Shown: piece by piece, positions 7,356-15,746 of the stretch
Numbering within the stretch: position 1 is the first letter of the stretch
Layout: each line of letters opens with the position of its first letter
Assembly (NCBI RefSeq): GCF_003063295.1
Contig: NZ_MUXF01000010.1
Span: forward strand, 62,001 to 126,000
Direction: 5' to 3'
Source: Arcobacter lacus
Lineage (GTDB): Bacteria; Campylobacterota; Campylobacteria; Campylobacterales; Arcobacteraceae
Length of the DNA stretch: 64,000 nt
Notes under the pieces: generated by a model
Database searches by the model: none
Told to the model about the DNA's origin: nothing
What the model saw: only the letters and a program-made list of their open reading frames with translations
Position numbers and translations under genes: made by a program

Positions 7356-9689
7356 ATGAATTATATAAAAATATTAGGCTCAAGTGGAAGTAAATCAAAG
7401 AACTTAGGAACAACATCATTCCAAATATCAAAAGATATTATTATTGATACAGGAAATGTTATTAATATTTTAGGTGATAAATCTTCACTAATAAATCATA
7501 TATTTTTAACTCATTCACATTCTGACCACATAGTCGATTTACCTTTTTTATTAGATAGTTTTTTTGAAAACAGAAAAGAAACTCTTACTATTTATGCTTC
7601 AAAAGAAACGATTGAAGTTTTAAAAGAACATACTTTTAATGATAAAGTTTGGCCTGATTTTTCTAAAATAAATTTAATTGGAAGTGAAAAGAAATCCTTA
7701 GCTTTCAAGGAAATAAAAGAAAATGAAGAAACTATTATTGATAACTATAGAATAAAAGCTATAAATGCAATACATATTGAAGGTTCATTTGGATTTGTTA
7801 TTACAAAAGATGAAAAAGAGGCTTATATTATAAGTGGTGACACATATATAAATGAAAAAATAGTTGAGGAGATAAATTTAAATCAAAAAATAAAATTGTT
7901 GATTATTGAGTGTTCTTTTCCAAATAGAATGGAAAAACTTGCATTTGATAGTAAACATTTAACGCCAAATACATTAAAAGAGATGTTAAATAAAATAAAT
8001 AGAGATATTCAAATATTTATTTACCATATTAAACATTTATATTTAGAAGAGATAAAAACTCAATTAAATGAAATAAAAGTTTTTAAAAATGGTGGAAAAA
8101 TTTTAGAAGATGGAGATATTATTCATATAAATAGTGGGAAAATAGATTATGAATTATTGGACCATACAATATTTGAAAGAATTATGAATATAAATTTAGA
8201 ATTATCAAGTGAATTGGATAAAGATAAATTATACGAAATGATTTTAACTTTAACTAGAGAACTAACTCATAGTGATGGAGGAACTTTATATATAAAATCT
8301 GATGATAAAAAATATTTAGATTTTAAAATAGTTCAAAATGATAGTTTGAACATTTATTTGGGAGGAAAAGAGAAAATTTCTTGGAACTCTTTACCTTTAT
8401 ACTTGGAAGATGGAGAAGAAAATAAATCTATGGTTGCTGTTGTTTCTGCTTTAGAAAATAGAATTATTAATATTCCAGATGTTTATGAGTGCGAAAACTA
8501 TAACTTTGAAGGTACAAAAAACTTTGATAAGTCAACGGGGTATCGATCAAAATCGATGTTAGTTATTCCTTTAATAAACCATGAAAAAGATGTAATAGGA
8601 GTAATACAACTAATAAATAAAAATATAAATCAAACAGAAACAATTTCGTATAATGAATATGATGAAAAAATAATAAAAGCATTATCTTCTCAAGCTGCGA
8701 TGGCTTTAACAAATAGTCAATTAATACTTAGTTTAGAAAAGTTTTTAGAATCTTTTGTTTCTACAATAGCAAGTGCAATAGATGCAAAATCAAAACATAC
8801 TTTAAATCATATTACTAAAATGGCAAAATTAGCACCATTAATTGCACAATCAATCTCTTTAGATGAAACTGTTTATAACAATGTAAAATATTCAAAAAAC
8901 AATTTAAAAGAGATAGAATTAGCAGCAAAACTTCATGATATTGGTAAAATTTCAATGCCAGAATGGATTATTGATAAAGCTACAAAACTACAACATGTGG
9001 TTGATGGAATAGAAATAATCAAAGAGAGAATAGAAATTTTAAAAAGAGATTTTGAAATAGAATATCTAAAAAATATTATTACAAAAGAAGAATATGAAGT
9101 TAAGATTTCTAATTTAGAAGATGATTTTAGATTTATTGAAAAATCTAATATTGGTTCAGAATTTATGAAAAAAGAAGATTTGGAAAAAATTGAAAAAATA
9201 TCTTCATACAAATATTTAAAAAATGGTGAATTAATTTCTTTAATAAATGAAAGAGAAAAATATAATCTATCAATTCAAAAAGGTACTTTGACAAATGAAG
9301 AGAAAGATAAGATGAACTCTCATGCACAACTTTCTTATGATATGTTATCAGTCTTGCCTTTCCCTAAAAAATATGAAAATGTAATGCATATTGCTGTAAA
9401 TCATCATGAAAAATTAAATGGAAAAGGTTATCCAAGAGGATTAAGTGAAGAAGAGCTGGTTTTAGAAGATAGAATTATGATTTTAGCTGATATTTTTGAA
9501 GCTTTGACATCAAATGATAGACCATATAAAGAGACTAAAAAACTTTCAGAAGTATTTAGAATTTTGGATTTTATGGTAAAAGATGGAGAAATTGATGGAA
9601 AATTATTAGCTTTTTTTAAAGATAGTGAAGCTTTAAAAACTTATATAGATGAAGAGTTATTAAAAGAGCAAATAGATGATTTTAAATAA
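7356..9689 (+). CDS. Class II cAMP phosphodiesterase-like / GAF / HD-GYP fusion
   Basis: A 777-residue cytosolic protein with three parts. Residues 1-265 form a metallo-beta-lactamase fold with H53-S-H55-S-D57-H58; the WPDF segment, the HLTP segment and the late FIYHIKH resemble class II cAMP phosphodiesterases. Residues about 285-455 are a GAF domain (ITKEL-type start, MLVIPLIN and IGVIQLINK strands). Residues 480-770 are an HD-GYP phosphodiesterase with HDIGK (H527, D528), HHE (683-685) and GYP (691-693), the family that hydrolyses c-di-GMP. About 100 helical, charged residues are inserted between the first HD-GYP helices and the later conserved His, which is unusual. The gene overlaps the cyclase gene by 14 bases. 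The metal ligands look intact in both catalytic domains. Confidence 0.88.
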   Translation: MNYIKILGSSGSKSKNLGTTSFQISKDIIIDTGNVINILGDKSSLINHIFLTHSHSDHIVDLPFLLDSFFENRKETLTIYASKETIEVLKEHTFNDKVWPDFSKINLIGSEKKSLAFKEIKENEETIIDNYRIKAINAIHIEGSFGFVITKDEKEAYIISGDTYINEKIVEEINLNQKIKLLIIECSFPNRMEKLAFDSKHLTPNTLKEMLNKINRDIQIFIYHIKHLYLEEIKTQLNEIKVFKNGGKILEDGDIIHINSGKIDYELLDHTIFERIMNINLELSSELDKDKLYEMILTLTRELTHSDGGTLYIKSDDKKYLDFKIVQNDSLNIYLGGKEKISWNSLPLYLEDGEENKSMVAVVSALENRIINIPDVYECENYNFEGTKNFDKSTGYRSKSMLVIPLINHEKDVIGVIQLINKNINQTETISYNEYDEKIIKALSSQAAMALTNSQLILSLEKFLESFVSTIASAIDAKSKHTLNHITKMAKLAPLIAQSISLDETVYNNVKYSKNNLKEIELAAKLHDIGKISMPEWIIDKATKLQHVVDGIEIIKERIEILKRDFEIEYLKNIITKEEYEVKISNLEDDFRFIEKSNIGSEFMKKEDLEKIEKISSYKYLKNGELISLINEREKYNLSIQKGTLTNEEKDKMNSHAQLSYDMLSVLPFPKKYENVMHIAVNHHEKLNGKGYPRGLSEEELVLEDRIMILADIFEALTSNDRPYKETKKLSEVFRILDFMVKDGEIDGKLLAFFKDSEALKTYIDEELLKEQIDDFK

Positions 9690-11847
9690 AAAAATAAAAA
9701 AGTTTTCAATATATTTTACTTTATCTTTATCTTTATCACTGTTTCTTTCAGCTTTTTATATATTTTTCCCTGCCTTGCCTGATTCTTTAGATAATAGATT
9801 AAGAGATTATTTATTTACAATTAGAGGAGAACTTCCTAATAATGAAAATATAGTTATAGTTGATATCGATGAAGATTCGATTAAAAATTTAGGACAATGG
9901 CCTTGGAGTAGGGATAAACTAGCCAAAATCTTAGAAAATTTAACTTTAGCTAATGTTGGAATAGTTGGATTTGATATTGTTTTTGCAGAAGAAGATAGAA
10001 CTTCTCCACATAAAATTTTACAAGATTTAAAAATTGTAAAAAAAGATGCTTCTAATTATGATTTGGAGTTTGCAAATGCAGTTGAGAATTCGCCAGTTAT
10101 CTTAGGTTATCAGTTTGATTTAGTAAAAAAAGATAATTCAAATGTTAAAGTTCCTCAAATTCCAGCAATATTTATAGAAAAAGACAAACCTCAAGATAAA
10201 AACTATTTAATAGAAGCTTATAATACTATTTTAAATATACCTCAAATTCAAAATAAAGGTTACTCAAGCGGTTTTTTCAATAATATTCCAGATGATACAG
10301 GAATTATAAGAAGTGTTCCATTGATTATTTCATATGATGAAAATATTTATCCTTCTTTAGCTTTGGAAGTTATTAGAGTTATAAACAATGTACAAAAAGT
10401 TGTAGTTCAATATGATGAAAATGGAATATCAAATATTGTTTTGGATGATATTTCAATCCCAACTGATAGATATGGAAGAATGTTAATAAACTTTAGAGGT
10501 GCTGAAAGAAGTTTTAAATATATTAGTGCAGTTGATGTTTATAATAATAGTTTTGATAAAAATGATATAGATGGAAAAATTGTGCTTATAGGAACTAGTG
10601 CAGCTGGACTTTTTGATTTAAGAGCAACCCCATTTGATTCTATTTTTCCTGGAGTTGAAGTTCATGCAAATATAATAGATAATATTTTAATGCAAGATTT
10701 TATTTATAAAGCATCATGGCTTGATGGTACAAATATTTTAATAATATTTATTTTATCTTTTATAGTAGTAATGTTTACAACTTATACTGCTTTTTGGGCA
10801 AATCCTGTAATTTTTGTCTCTTTTACTATAAGTTATCTTTTTTTAGTTTATAACTTATTATTTGACTATGGAATTGTTTTAAATATACTTTTTCCTATAG
10901 CTACAGTTTTAATTGCATCTATTATGACTACTTTATTTGATTATTTTTATAATATAAAAAAAGAAGAGGCTATAAAAGCAAAATTTGCCTCAAAAGTTTC
11001 AAAAAATGTTATGGATGATATTTTAAAAAATATTGATAAAAATGAGTTTAGTGCAAAAAGTAAAGAAGTAACAATATTTTTTAGTGATATTAGAGGATTT
11101 ACAAATATTTCGGAAAAACTTGATGCAAAAGAGTTAATAAGTTTTTTAAATAGATATATGCAACCTATGAGTGAAATTATTATCAAATATCAAGGAACTA
11201 TTGATAAATTTATTGGTGATGCCATTATGGCTTATTGGAATGCTCCAATTGATATAAAAAATCATTGTGATTTAGCTTTAAAAGCAAGTCTTGAACAACT
11301 TGAAGTATTAGAAAAGTTAAATGTTGAACTTCAAAAAGAGAATTTACCAAAAATAGATATAGGAATAGGTCTAAATACAGGAACTGTTATCGTTGGTGAA
11401 ATGGGAAGTAGTTTAAGAAGTGATTATACAGTTATAGGAGATACAATAAATCTTGGTTCAAGAGTTGAATCTTTATGTAAATATTATGATTCTAAGTTAA
11501 ATATTTCAAACTTTACGAAAGATAAATTACAAGAAAAATATATATTTAGATTTTTAGATTTGGTAAAAGTAAAAGGAAAAAATGAACCAGTTGAAATCTG
11601 GCAAGTTTTAGGAAAAGGTGAAGCAAAAGAAAGTTTAAAAGAAGAGTTAGACTTATATCATAAAGCAATAGAGTTTTACAAAAATAGTGATTTTATAAAT
11701 GCATTAGAAATATTTGAAAGTTTAGAAAACAATGAAAATAAAACAAATAAAAATATTTATAAGATTTATATAACTAGATGTAAAGAGTTTATAAAAACAC
11801 CACCAAAGAATTTTGATGGTGTTTATGAGCATACAACAAAAGCTTAG
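9676..11847 (+). CDS. CHASE2-containing adenylate cyclase (class III)
   Basis: A 723-residue inner-membrane enzyme. After an N-terminal membrane segment (12-32), a periplasmic CHASE2 sensor domain (35-345) carries the typical IVIVDIDEDSIKNLGQWPW and GVEVHANIIDN segments. Three membrane helices (350-440) lead to a class III cyclase domain (462-640). The metal-binding Asp471 (FFSDIRGF) and Asp515 (KFIGDAIMAYW) are present, and the pair Lys512 with Asp583 (SDYTVIGDTINL) predicts ATP rather than GTP as substrate. A short TPR-like tail follows. It starts inside the end of the phosphodiesterase gene, so the two are translationally coupled. Its stop overlaps the convergent barrel-protein gene by four bases. 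Confidence 0.93.
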   Translation: MILNKKIKKFSIYFTLSLSLSLFLSAFYIFFPALPDSLDNRLRDYLFTIRGELPNNENIVIVDIDEDSIKNLGQWPWSRDKLAKILENLTLANVGIVGFDIVFAEEDRTSPHKILQDLKIVKKDASNYDLEFANAVENSPVILGYQFDLVKKDNSNVKVPQIPAIFIEKDKPQDKNYLIEAYNTILNIPQIQNKGYSSGFFNNIPDDTGIIRSVPLIISYDENIYPSLALEVIRVINNVQKVVVQYDENGISNIVLDDISIPTDRYGRMLINFRGAERSFKYISAVDVYNNSFDKNDIDGKIVLIGTSAAGLFDLRATPFDSIFPGVEVHANIIDNILMQDFIYKASWLDGTNILIIFILSFIVVMFTTYTAFWANPVIFVSFTISYLFLVYNLLFDYGIVLNILFPIATVLIASIMTTLFDYFYNIKKEEAIKAKFASKVSKNVMDDILKNIDKNEFSAKSKEVTIFFSDIRGFTNISEKLDAKELISFLNRYMQPMSEIIIKYQGTIDKFIGDAIMAYWNAPIDIKNHCDLALKASLEQLEVLEKLNVELQKENLPKIDIGIGLNTGTVIVGEMGSSLRSDYTVIGDTINLGSRVESLCKYYDSKLNISNFTKDKLQEKYIFRFLDLVKVKGKNEPVEIWQVLGKGEAKESLKEELDLYHKAIEFYKNSDFINALEIFESLENNENKTNKNIYKIYITRCKEFIKTPPKNFDGVYEHTTKA

Positions 11848-13157
11848 AAAGAGTAGTAAATATTTGATTTTACTACATATTTATCATATTCATAGATATT
11901 TTGATTAGAGTCATTATTTATATATCTAAAAGTTGCTCCTAAAGAGAGATTTTTATTTATAGATTGAATAACTCCTAAATCATAAATAACTTTGTCATTT
12001 TTTCTTTTGTTTCCATATAAAAACTCTTCATTTTCTTTATAAATATCTTTATATAGTTCAATGCCATTTGTTAAGATTGTACTTTTTGTAAGTGGATACA
12101 TATTTTCATATCTTAAACTTGCAAAGTCATAATCCACATTATAGTGGCTTCCTTTATCTTTATTATCTGTTCCAAATGTAAAACTAAATGTATTTATTCC
12201 AAAATCTTGTGTTAAGAATGCAAGACTATTTTGTAATTCATAATATGTTGAATCTCTAAATTCATATTGCGTTTGTTTAAAATCTTTTTTGATTAATTTT
12301 AGTTTAGTTTTATACATCAAATTTGCATCAATTTGATAGTCAAATGATGGAGTTAGAATATAATTATTCAAATAAGTGCTATTGTCTAACCAAACATAAT
12401 TATAATCAAATGCTAAAGATAGTTTCGATTTTTGCGTATAGTAAGACAATCCAGTTCCAAAAACAGTAAGACTTAAATCATTATCATATTCGTTGTTATA
12501 TTTTTGAATATAACCAACAAATCTATTATCAATAGTTAAATCATCTTTTAGTTTGTATGTATGATTTAAAGCAAGAATATACTCTGTAACGTGATCACTT
12601 TTTTTATCTTCTATACTTAAAGGAATATTTCCCCAATATGCATAATCATCACTTGAATTATTATCTACATTTGAGTCAAATCCATATCCAAAACCTAAAG
12701 TTGTTTTTATAAAATTTTTTTGAGATTTTTTGTCAAGTGAATTTAAAGTAAATTCGATATTTTTTCTAACATTTTGGGGTAAATCAGGCTCTTTTAAAAC
12801 CTCTTCATATAAAGCTTTTGCTTCATCGTATTGTTTTAGTTGAAAATATGTTTGAGCAAGTTCTAGTTTTACTCTATTGTTATTTGGATTCTCTTTTAAC
12901 ATACTTTTGTATAAATTTAAAGCTTCACTAAATTTACCTATTTCATAAGCGCTTCTTGCAAGCATAAAAGTTGTATCAGATGATAATTTATTTTCTTTTG
13001 TATATTGTTGAAGAAGGATATAACTATCTTGAAATAATCTATTTTGATAACTCTCAATAGCCTTTTGAAAATGCTCATTTGAGTAATTCTCATTTGCTAA
13101 AACTGAAGTTAAAGAAACAGTACTTAAAATGAAAGATGATAATAATTTTTTATTCAT
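11844..13157 (-). CDS. TPR plus outer-membrane barrel protein, Slam-like
   Basis: 437 residues: a Sec signal peptide (about 1-21, ending SVLAN), TPR helices from 25 to 150 (GKFSEALNLYKSMLKENPNN, then QLKQYDEAKALYEEVL), and about 280 residues of alternating beta strands ending in aromatic YYSF, as in outer-membrane barrels. TPR followed by a 14-strand-sized barrel is the architecture of Slam proteins (DUF560, type XI secretion), which move TbpB-like lipoproteins or haemophores across the outer membrane. I chose the ATG with AAGG before it rather than an in-frame TTG ten codons upstream. It follows the FecR-domain gene by four bases. A generic TPR-porin is the alternative. Confidence 0.72.
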   Translation of the reverse strand: MNKKLLSSFILSTVSLTSVLANENYSNEHFQKAIESYQNRLFQDSYILLQQYTKENKLSSDTTFMLARSAYEIGKFSEALNLYKSMLKENPNNNRVKLELAQTYFQLKQYDEAKALYEEVLKEPDLPQNVRKNIEFTLNSLDKKSQKNFIKTTLGFGYGFDSNVDNNSSDDYAYWGNIPLSIEDKKSDHVTEYILALNHTYKLKDDLTIDNRFVGYIQKYNNEYDNDLSLTVFGTGLSYYTQKSKLSLAFDYNYVWLDNSTYLNNYILTPSFDYQIDANLMYKTKLKLIKKDFKQTQYEFRDSTYYELQNSLAFLTQDFGINTFSFTFGTDNKDKGSHYNVDYDFASLRYENMYPLTKSTILTNGIELYKDIYKENEEFLYGNKRKNDKVIYDLGVIQSINKNLSLGATFRYINNDSNQNIYEYDKYVVKSNIYYSF

Positions 13158-13161
13158 AGTT

Positions 13162-14331
13162 TTACCTTGTTGCTGAGAATGTTCCACTTAGTGATGAAAC
13201 ACCTGGATCTTGCATATTTATAGTACCACTTACACTACTAATGTTTTGACCATAAAATTTCCCATTTATGTAGCTATCACTATAATCTGAAGCCGAAAAT
13301 CCATCTTTATCTATAGTGCTAGTGAAAAAAGTACCGCTATAATTTCTTAATTGGTTCGTACTAAAAGTATAATTTCCATCTATATAATTACTACCTCCTC
13401 CCAAATAAATATTAAGAAAAATAGAGTTACTTACAATAGTTTCCCCTGGATTTAAGTTTGTCGAAGAGATTGTTCCTGAAAAAGATAGTTGAGTAGAATT
13501 TGCTGCATCTATTAAACTTTGAACATAAGAAGGATCAGTTACACTGAGTACACTATTATTAGTTGCATCTTGAATCGAATTATTTAAAGCTGCATTATTC
13601 TTTTCATCTAGCAAAGCTTGTAAATCTTCATTCCAATCTCCCCAAGAGTTTTGATTATCAACATTTTCTTGATTATTTAAACCTGGATTTTCTAAGGCTA
13701 AAGGAGAACTTGGATTGTTATTGAAGTTATTAGTATTAGAATTATTATTTTGATTATTTACATTTAATCTTTCATCTATATCATTTAAAGTATCATTTTG
13801 AAGAGGTAAAGCAACAGATGGTCTTTGATTTGCAAATATATTTATATAATTTCCAGCAGGAACATCTACTGAAATACCATTTGAAAGAACAACGATTCTT
13901 CCTTGTGTACAAACTATTCTATTTTCATCACCATAAAATTCAGTTCCTCTAATACCAATTGAAGCAGATTTTGTTTTTAGTTTAAATTTATCTGGATTAA
14001 CTTTTCCAATTTGTCCAGTTATTGTATGGAAAGCTCCTTTTAAGACATTTAATTCTGTTTTAGCTTCTTTTGAGTTAAATATATACTCTTCTATATTTAA
14101 ACTAGACTCTTTTCCTATAGTAACAATAGTGTTGTCAATAAAAGTAATTTTTATTTTTGAGTTTACTTGAGTAGAAATAATATCTTTATTCTCTACTTTA
14201 TCACCCATATTTGCATTAAGAGTTTGTCCATTCCTTAGAATAGTAGCTTTCCCTTCAACTAAAGAAACTGTTCCTACATTTGCAAATAAAAAAGAAGCAA
14301 ATAAAAGCAGTAATGTAAATATTTTTAGCAT
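13162..14331 (-). CDS. Secreted FecR-domain protein with TbpB-like C-terminus
   Basis: 389 residues with a cleavable signal peptide (1-17, no lipobox Cys). Residues 25-165 are a FecR-type beta domain (VSLVEGKATILRNG, DNTIVTIGKESSLNI, KTKSASIGIRGTEF), but there is no DUF4880 or membrane helix, so it is not an anti-sigma factor. An Asn-rich linker (about 185-225) leads to a Ser/Gly/Thr-rich beta region ending with GKFYG (357-361), SSVSGTI and a final SGTFSATR. FxYG, a Gly/Ser-rich strand and a terminal G-x-F-x-A-x-R is the ending seen in TbpB-type barrels (TbpB_B_D) carried by Slam substrates. A Slam-like gene follows at once. The FecR domain is certain; the TbpB-like end is pattern recognition. 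Confidence 0.75.
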   Translation of the reverse strand: MLKIFTLLLLFASFLFANVGTVSLVEGKATILRNGQTLNANMGDKVENKDIISTQVNSKIKITFIDNTIVTIGKESSLNIEEYIFNSKEAKTELNVLKGAFHTITGQIGKVNPDKFKLKTKSASIGIRGTEFYGDENRIVCTQGRIVVLSNGISVDVPAGNYINIFANQRPSVALPLQNDTLNDIDERLNVNNQNNNSNTNNFNNNPSSPLALENPGLNNQENVDNQNSWGDWNEDLQALLDEKNNAALNNSIQDATNNSVLSVTDPSYVQSLIDAANSTQLSFSGTISSTNLNPGETIVSNSIFLNIYLGGGSNYIDGNYTFSTNQLRNYSGTFFTSTIDKDGFSASDYSDSYINGKFYGQNISSVSGTINMQDPGVSSLSGTFSATR

Positions 14332-14352
14332 GATTTTCCCTTGTGCTTTTTA

Positions 14353-14367
14353 TAATAATAATAATAA
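14353..14367. repeat. Five TAA trinucleotide repeats
   Basis: A (TAA)5 tract lies about 20 bases upstream of the FecR-domain gene in the 185-base divergent promoter region. The surrounding DNA is nearly all A/T. Length variation here would change promoter spacing, but the tract is short and nothing shows that it varies. Confidence 0.6.
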
Positions 14368-14469
14368 AAGATATTTATAATAATATCAAAATAATTTTTT
14401 TATAATCTTAAAATATTATTAAATAGGTAAAAAATTATTTTTCTTATTAAATTGTAATCGACTTTAGGC

Positions 14470-14475
14470 TATAAT
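14470..14475 (+). promoter_or_regulatory. -10 box of the acyltransferase gene
   Basis: TATAAT 41 bases before the acyltransferase start, preceded by AT-rich DNA. A GGGAGG Shine-Dalgarno (near 14500) lies upstream of the ATG. Confidence 0.6.
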
Positions 14476-14516
14476 CCGCCGATTTTAAAAAAAACAATAG
14501 GGAGGTTGCATAACTT

Positions 14517-15704
14517 ATGGGTCCAATTACTCTTACAGATGATACGATATTATCTACAAATATAGTTATTGCAGTTGTATTACTAGTTTTATTTCTTACT
14601 TTTAAGAAATCTCAACATACAGATGTTTTTCCAATATCAGTTACAAATGAGTTAAAAGGTTTAGGAATATTAACAGTTGTATTTGCACACTTTGCATATA
14701 TGAAAGTTACAAATGCTGACTTTTTATTTCCATTGTCAATTATAGCTGGAGTTGGAGTTGATCTATTCTTATTTATGTCAGGATATGGACTAAGTGTTGG
14801 AATGCTTAAAAGACCTATGAAAACTCTTGATTTTTATAAAAAAAGAGTAATAAAAATCTTTATTCCATTTTGGGTAGCTTTAATCATCATTTTTGCAGCA
14901 GATGCAATATTTTTAAAAGAGTATTATATGGCTACATCTTTAACTACAACAGGTGAAGGTGGTTCAATTGCTCTTTATATATTTAGATCAATGTTAGGAT
15001 TTTTCCCAACTGCATTAGGTTTTGGAGATGTTAACTCACCATTTTGGTATATTACATGGATGATAATGTTTTATTTATTATTTCCAATCGTATTTTTCAA
15101 AGAGAAACCATGGTTGACAGCTCTTATATTAGCTGTTATTGCAACAATTATTGGAACATTTAATCCTGGAGATTTAGGAGATAATTGGCTTCATAGATTA
15201 CACACTTTAGCGTTTCCTATGGGAATAATCGCTGCTTGGTTACTTCAAGTAAAAGAGGGTGAAGAAAACAAGTTTGTTACTTTTATAAAAGAGTTTAGAC
15301 TAAAAAAAGTTGGATTAGTAAGATATTTAATCATTGCTTTAATGTTTGTAGTTGTTTATTATGTATCACTACATACAACAGCAAATTCTTGGCCAACACT
15401 AAGTGCAATTTTTGTAAAAGGTTTCTATGTTGAACAATTAATGTCTTTAGTTATTATGATGGCATTTATTGTGATTTTTGTACTTAAAAAAGTTGATAAT
15501 AAATTTTTAGCAATTTATGGAGTTTATTCTTACGAAGTATATTTAATCCACTGGCCTTTAATTGGAAGATATGATTTCTTCTTTGACTATTTACCATCTT
15601 GGGCTGCTGTTATTTGTTGGTTAGTTGCATTTATTTTAGTAAGTATGTTATTAAATAAAATTGTTAAACCAATCAGCGCTTGGGTTGATAAAATAGCAAA
15701 ATAA
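14517..15704 (+). CDS. Acyltransferase family 3 membrane protein
   Basis: 395 residues with about ten membrane helices. The family signature appears early: ELKGLGILTVVFAHF contains the conserved His on the first core helix, and GVGVDLFLFMSGYGL matches the F-x-F-x-x-S-G motif. The C-terminus carries the usual EVYLIHWPL. Members O-acetylate or succinylate surface glycans, LPS or peptidoglycan. No glycan-synthesis genes adjoin, so the substrate cannot be named. It is a single-gene unit with its own promoter and a clear terminator after it. Confidence 0.9.
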   Translation: MGPITLTDDTILSTNIVIAVVLLVLFLTFKKSQHTDVFPISVTNELKGLGILTVVFAHFAYMKVTNADFLFPLSIIAGVGVDLFLFMSGYGLSVGMLKRPMKTLDFYKKRVIKIFIPFWVALIIIFAADAIFLKEYYMATSLTTTGEGGSIALYIFRSMLGFFPTALGFGDVNSPFWYITWMIMFYLLFPIVFFKEKPWLTALILAVIATIIGTFNPGDLGDNWLHRLHTLAFPMGIIAAWLLQVKEGEENKFVTFIKEFRLKKVGLVRYLIIALMFVVVYYVSLHTTANSWPTLSAIFVKGFYVEQLMSLVIMMAFIVIFVLKKVDNKFLAIYGVYSYEVYLIHWPLIGRYDFFFDYLPSWAAVICWLVAFILVSMLLNKIVKPISAWVDKIAK

Positions 15705-15710
15705 TCTTTT

Positions 15711-15738
15711 AAAAGTAAGCTTTTAAGCTTACTTTTTT
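15711..15738 (+). terminator. Rho-independent terminator after the acyltransferase gene
   Basis: The arms AAAAGTAAGC and GCTTACTTTT pair around a TTTTAA loop and the right arm runs into seven T residues. The next gene begins just downstream. Confidence 0.8.
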
Positions 15739-15746
15739 TATAACAT

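Noticed and set aside
11795-11824. AAACACCA / TGGTGTTT hairpin at the 3' end of the cyclase gene as a terminator
   Set aside because: It is inside coding sequence, has a 14-base loop and no T run.
13162-14331. FecR-domain protein as a classic anti-sigma factor
   Set aside because: It has a cleavable signal peptide, no DUF4880 domain, no membrane helix and no sigma gene nearby; the true FecR regulator is at 60.8 kb.
14353-14367. (TAA)5 as a phase-variation switch for the FecR-domain gene
   Set aside because: Too short a tract and no second allele to compare; kept only as a repeat.
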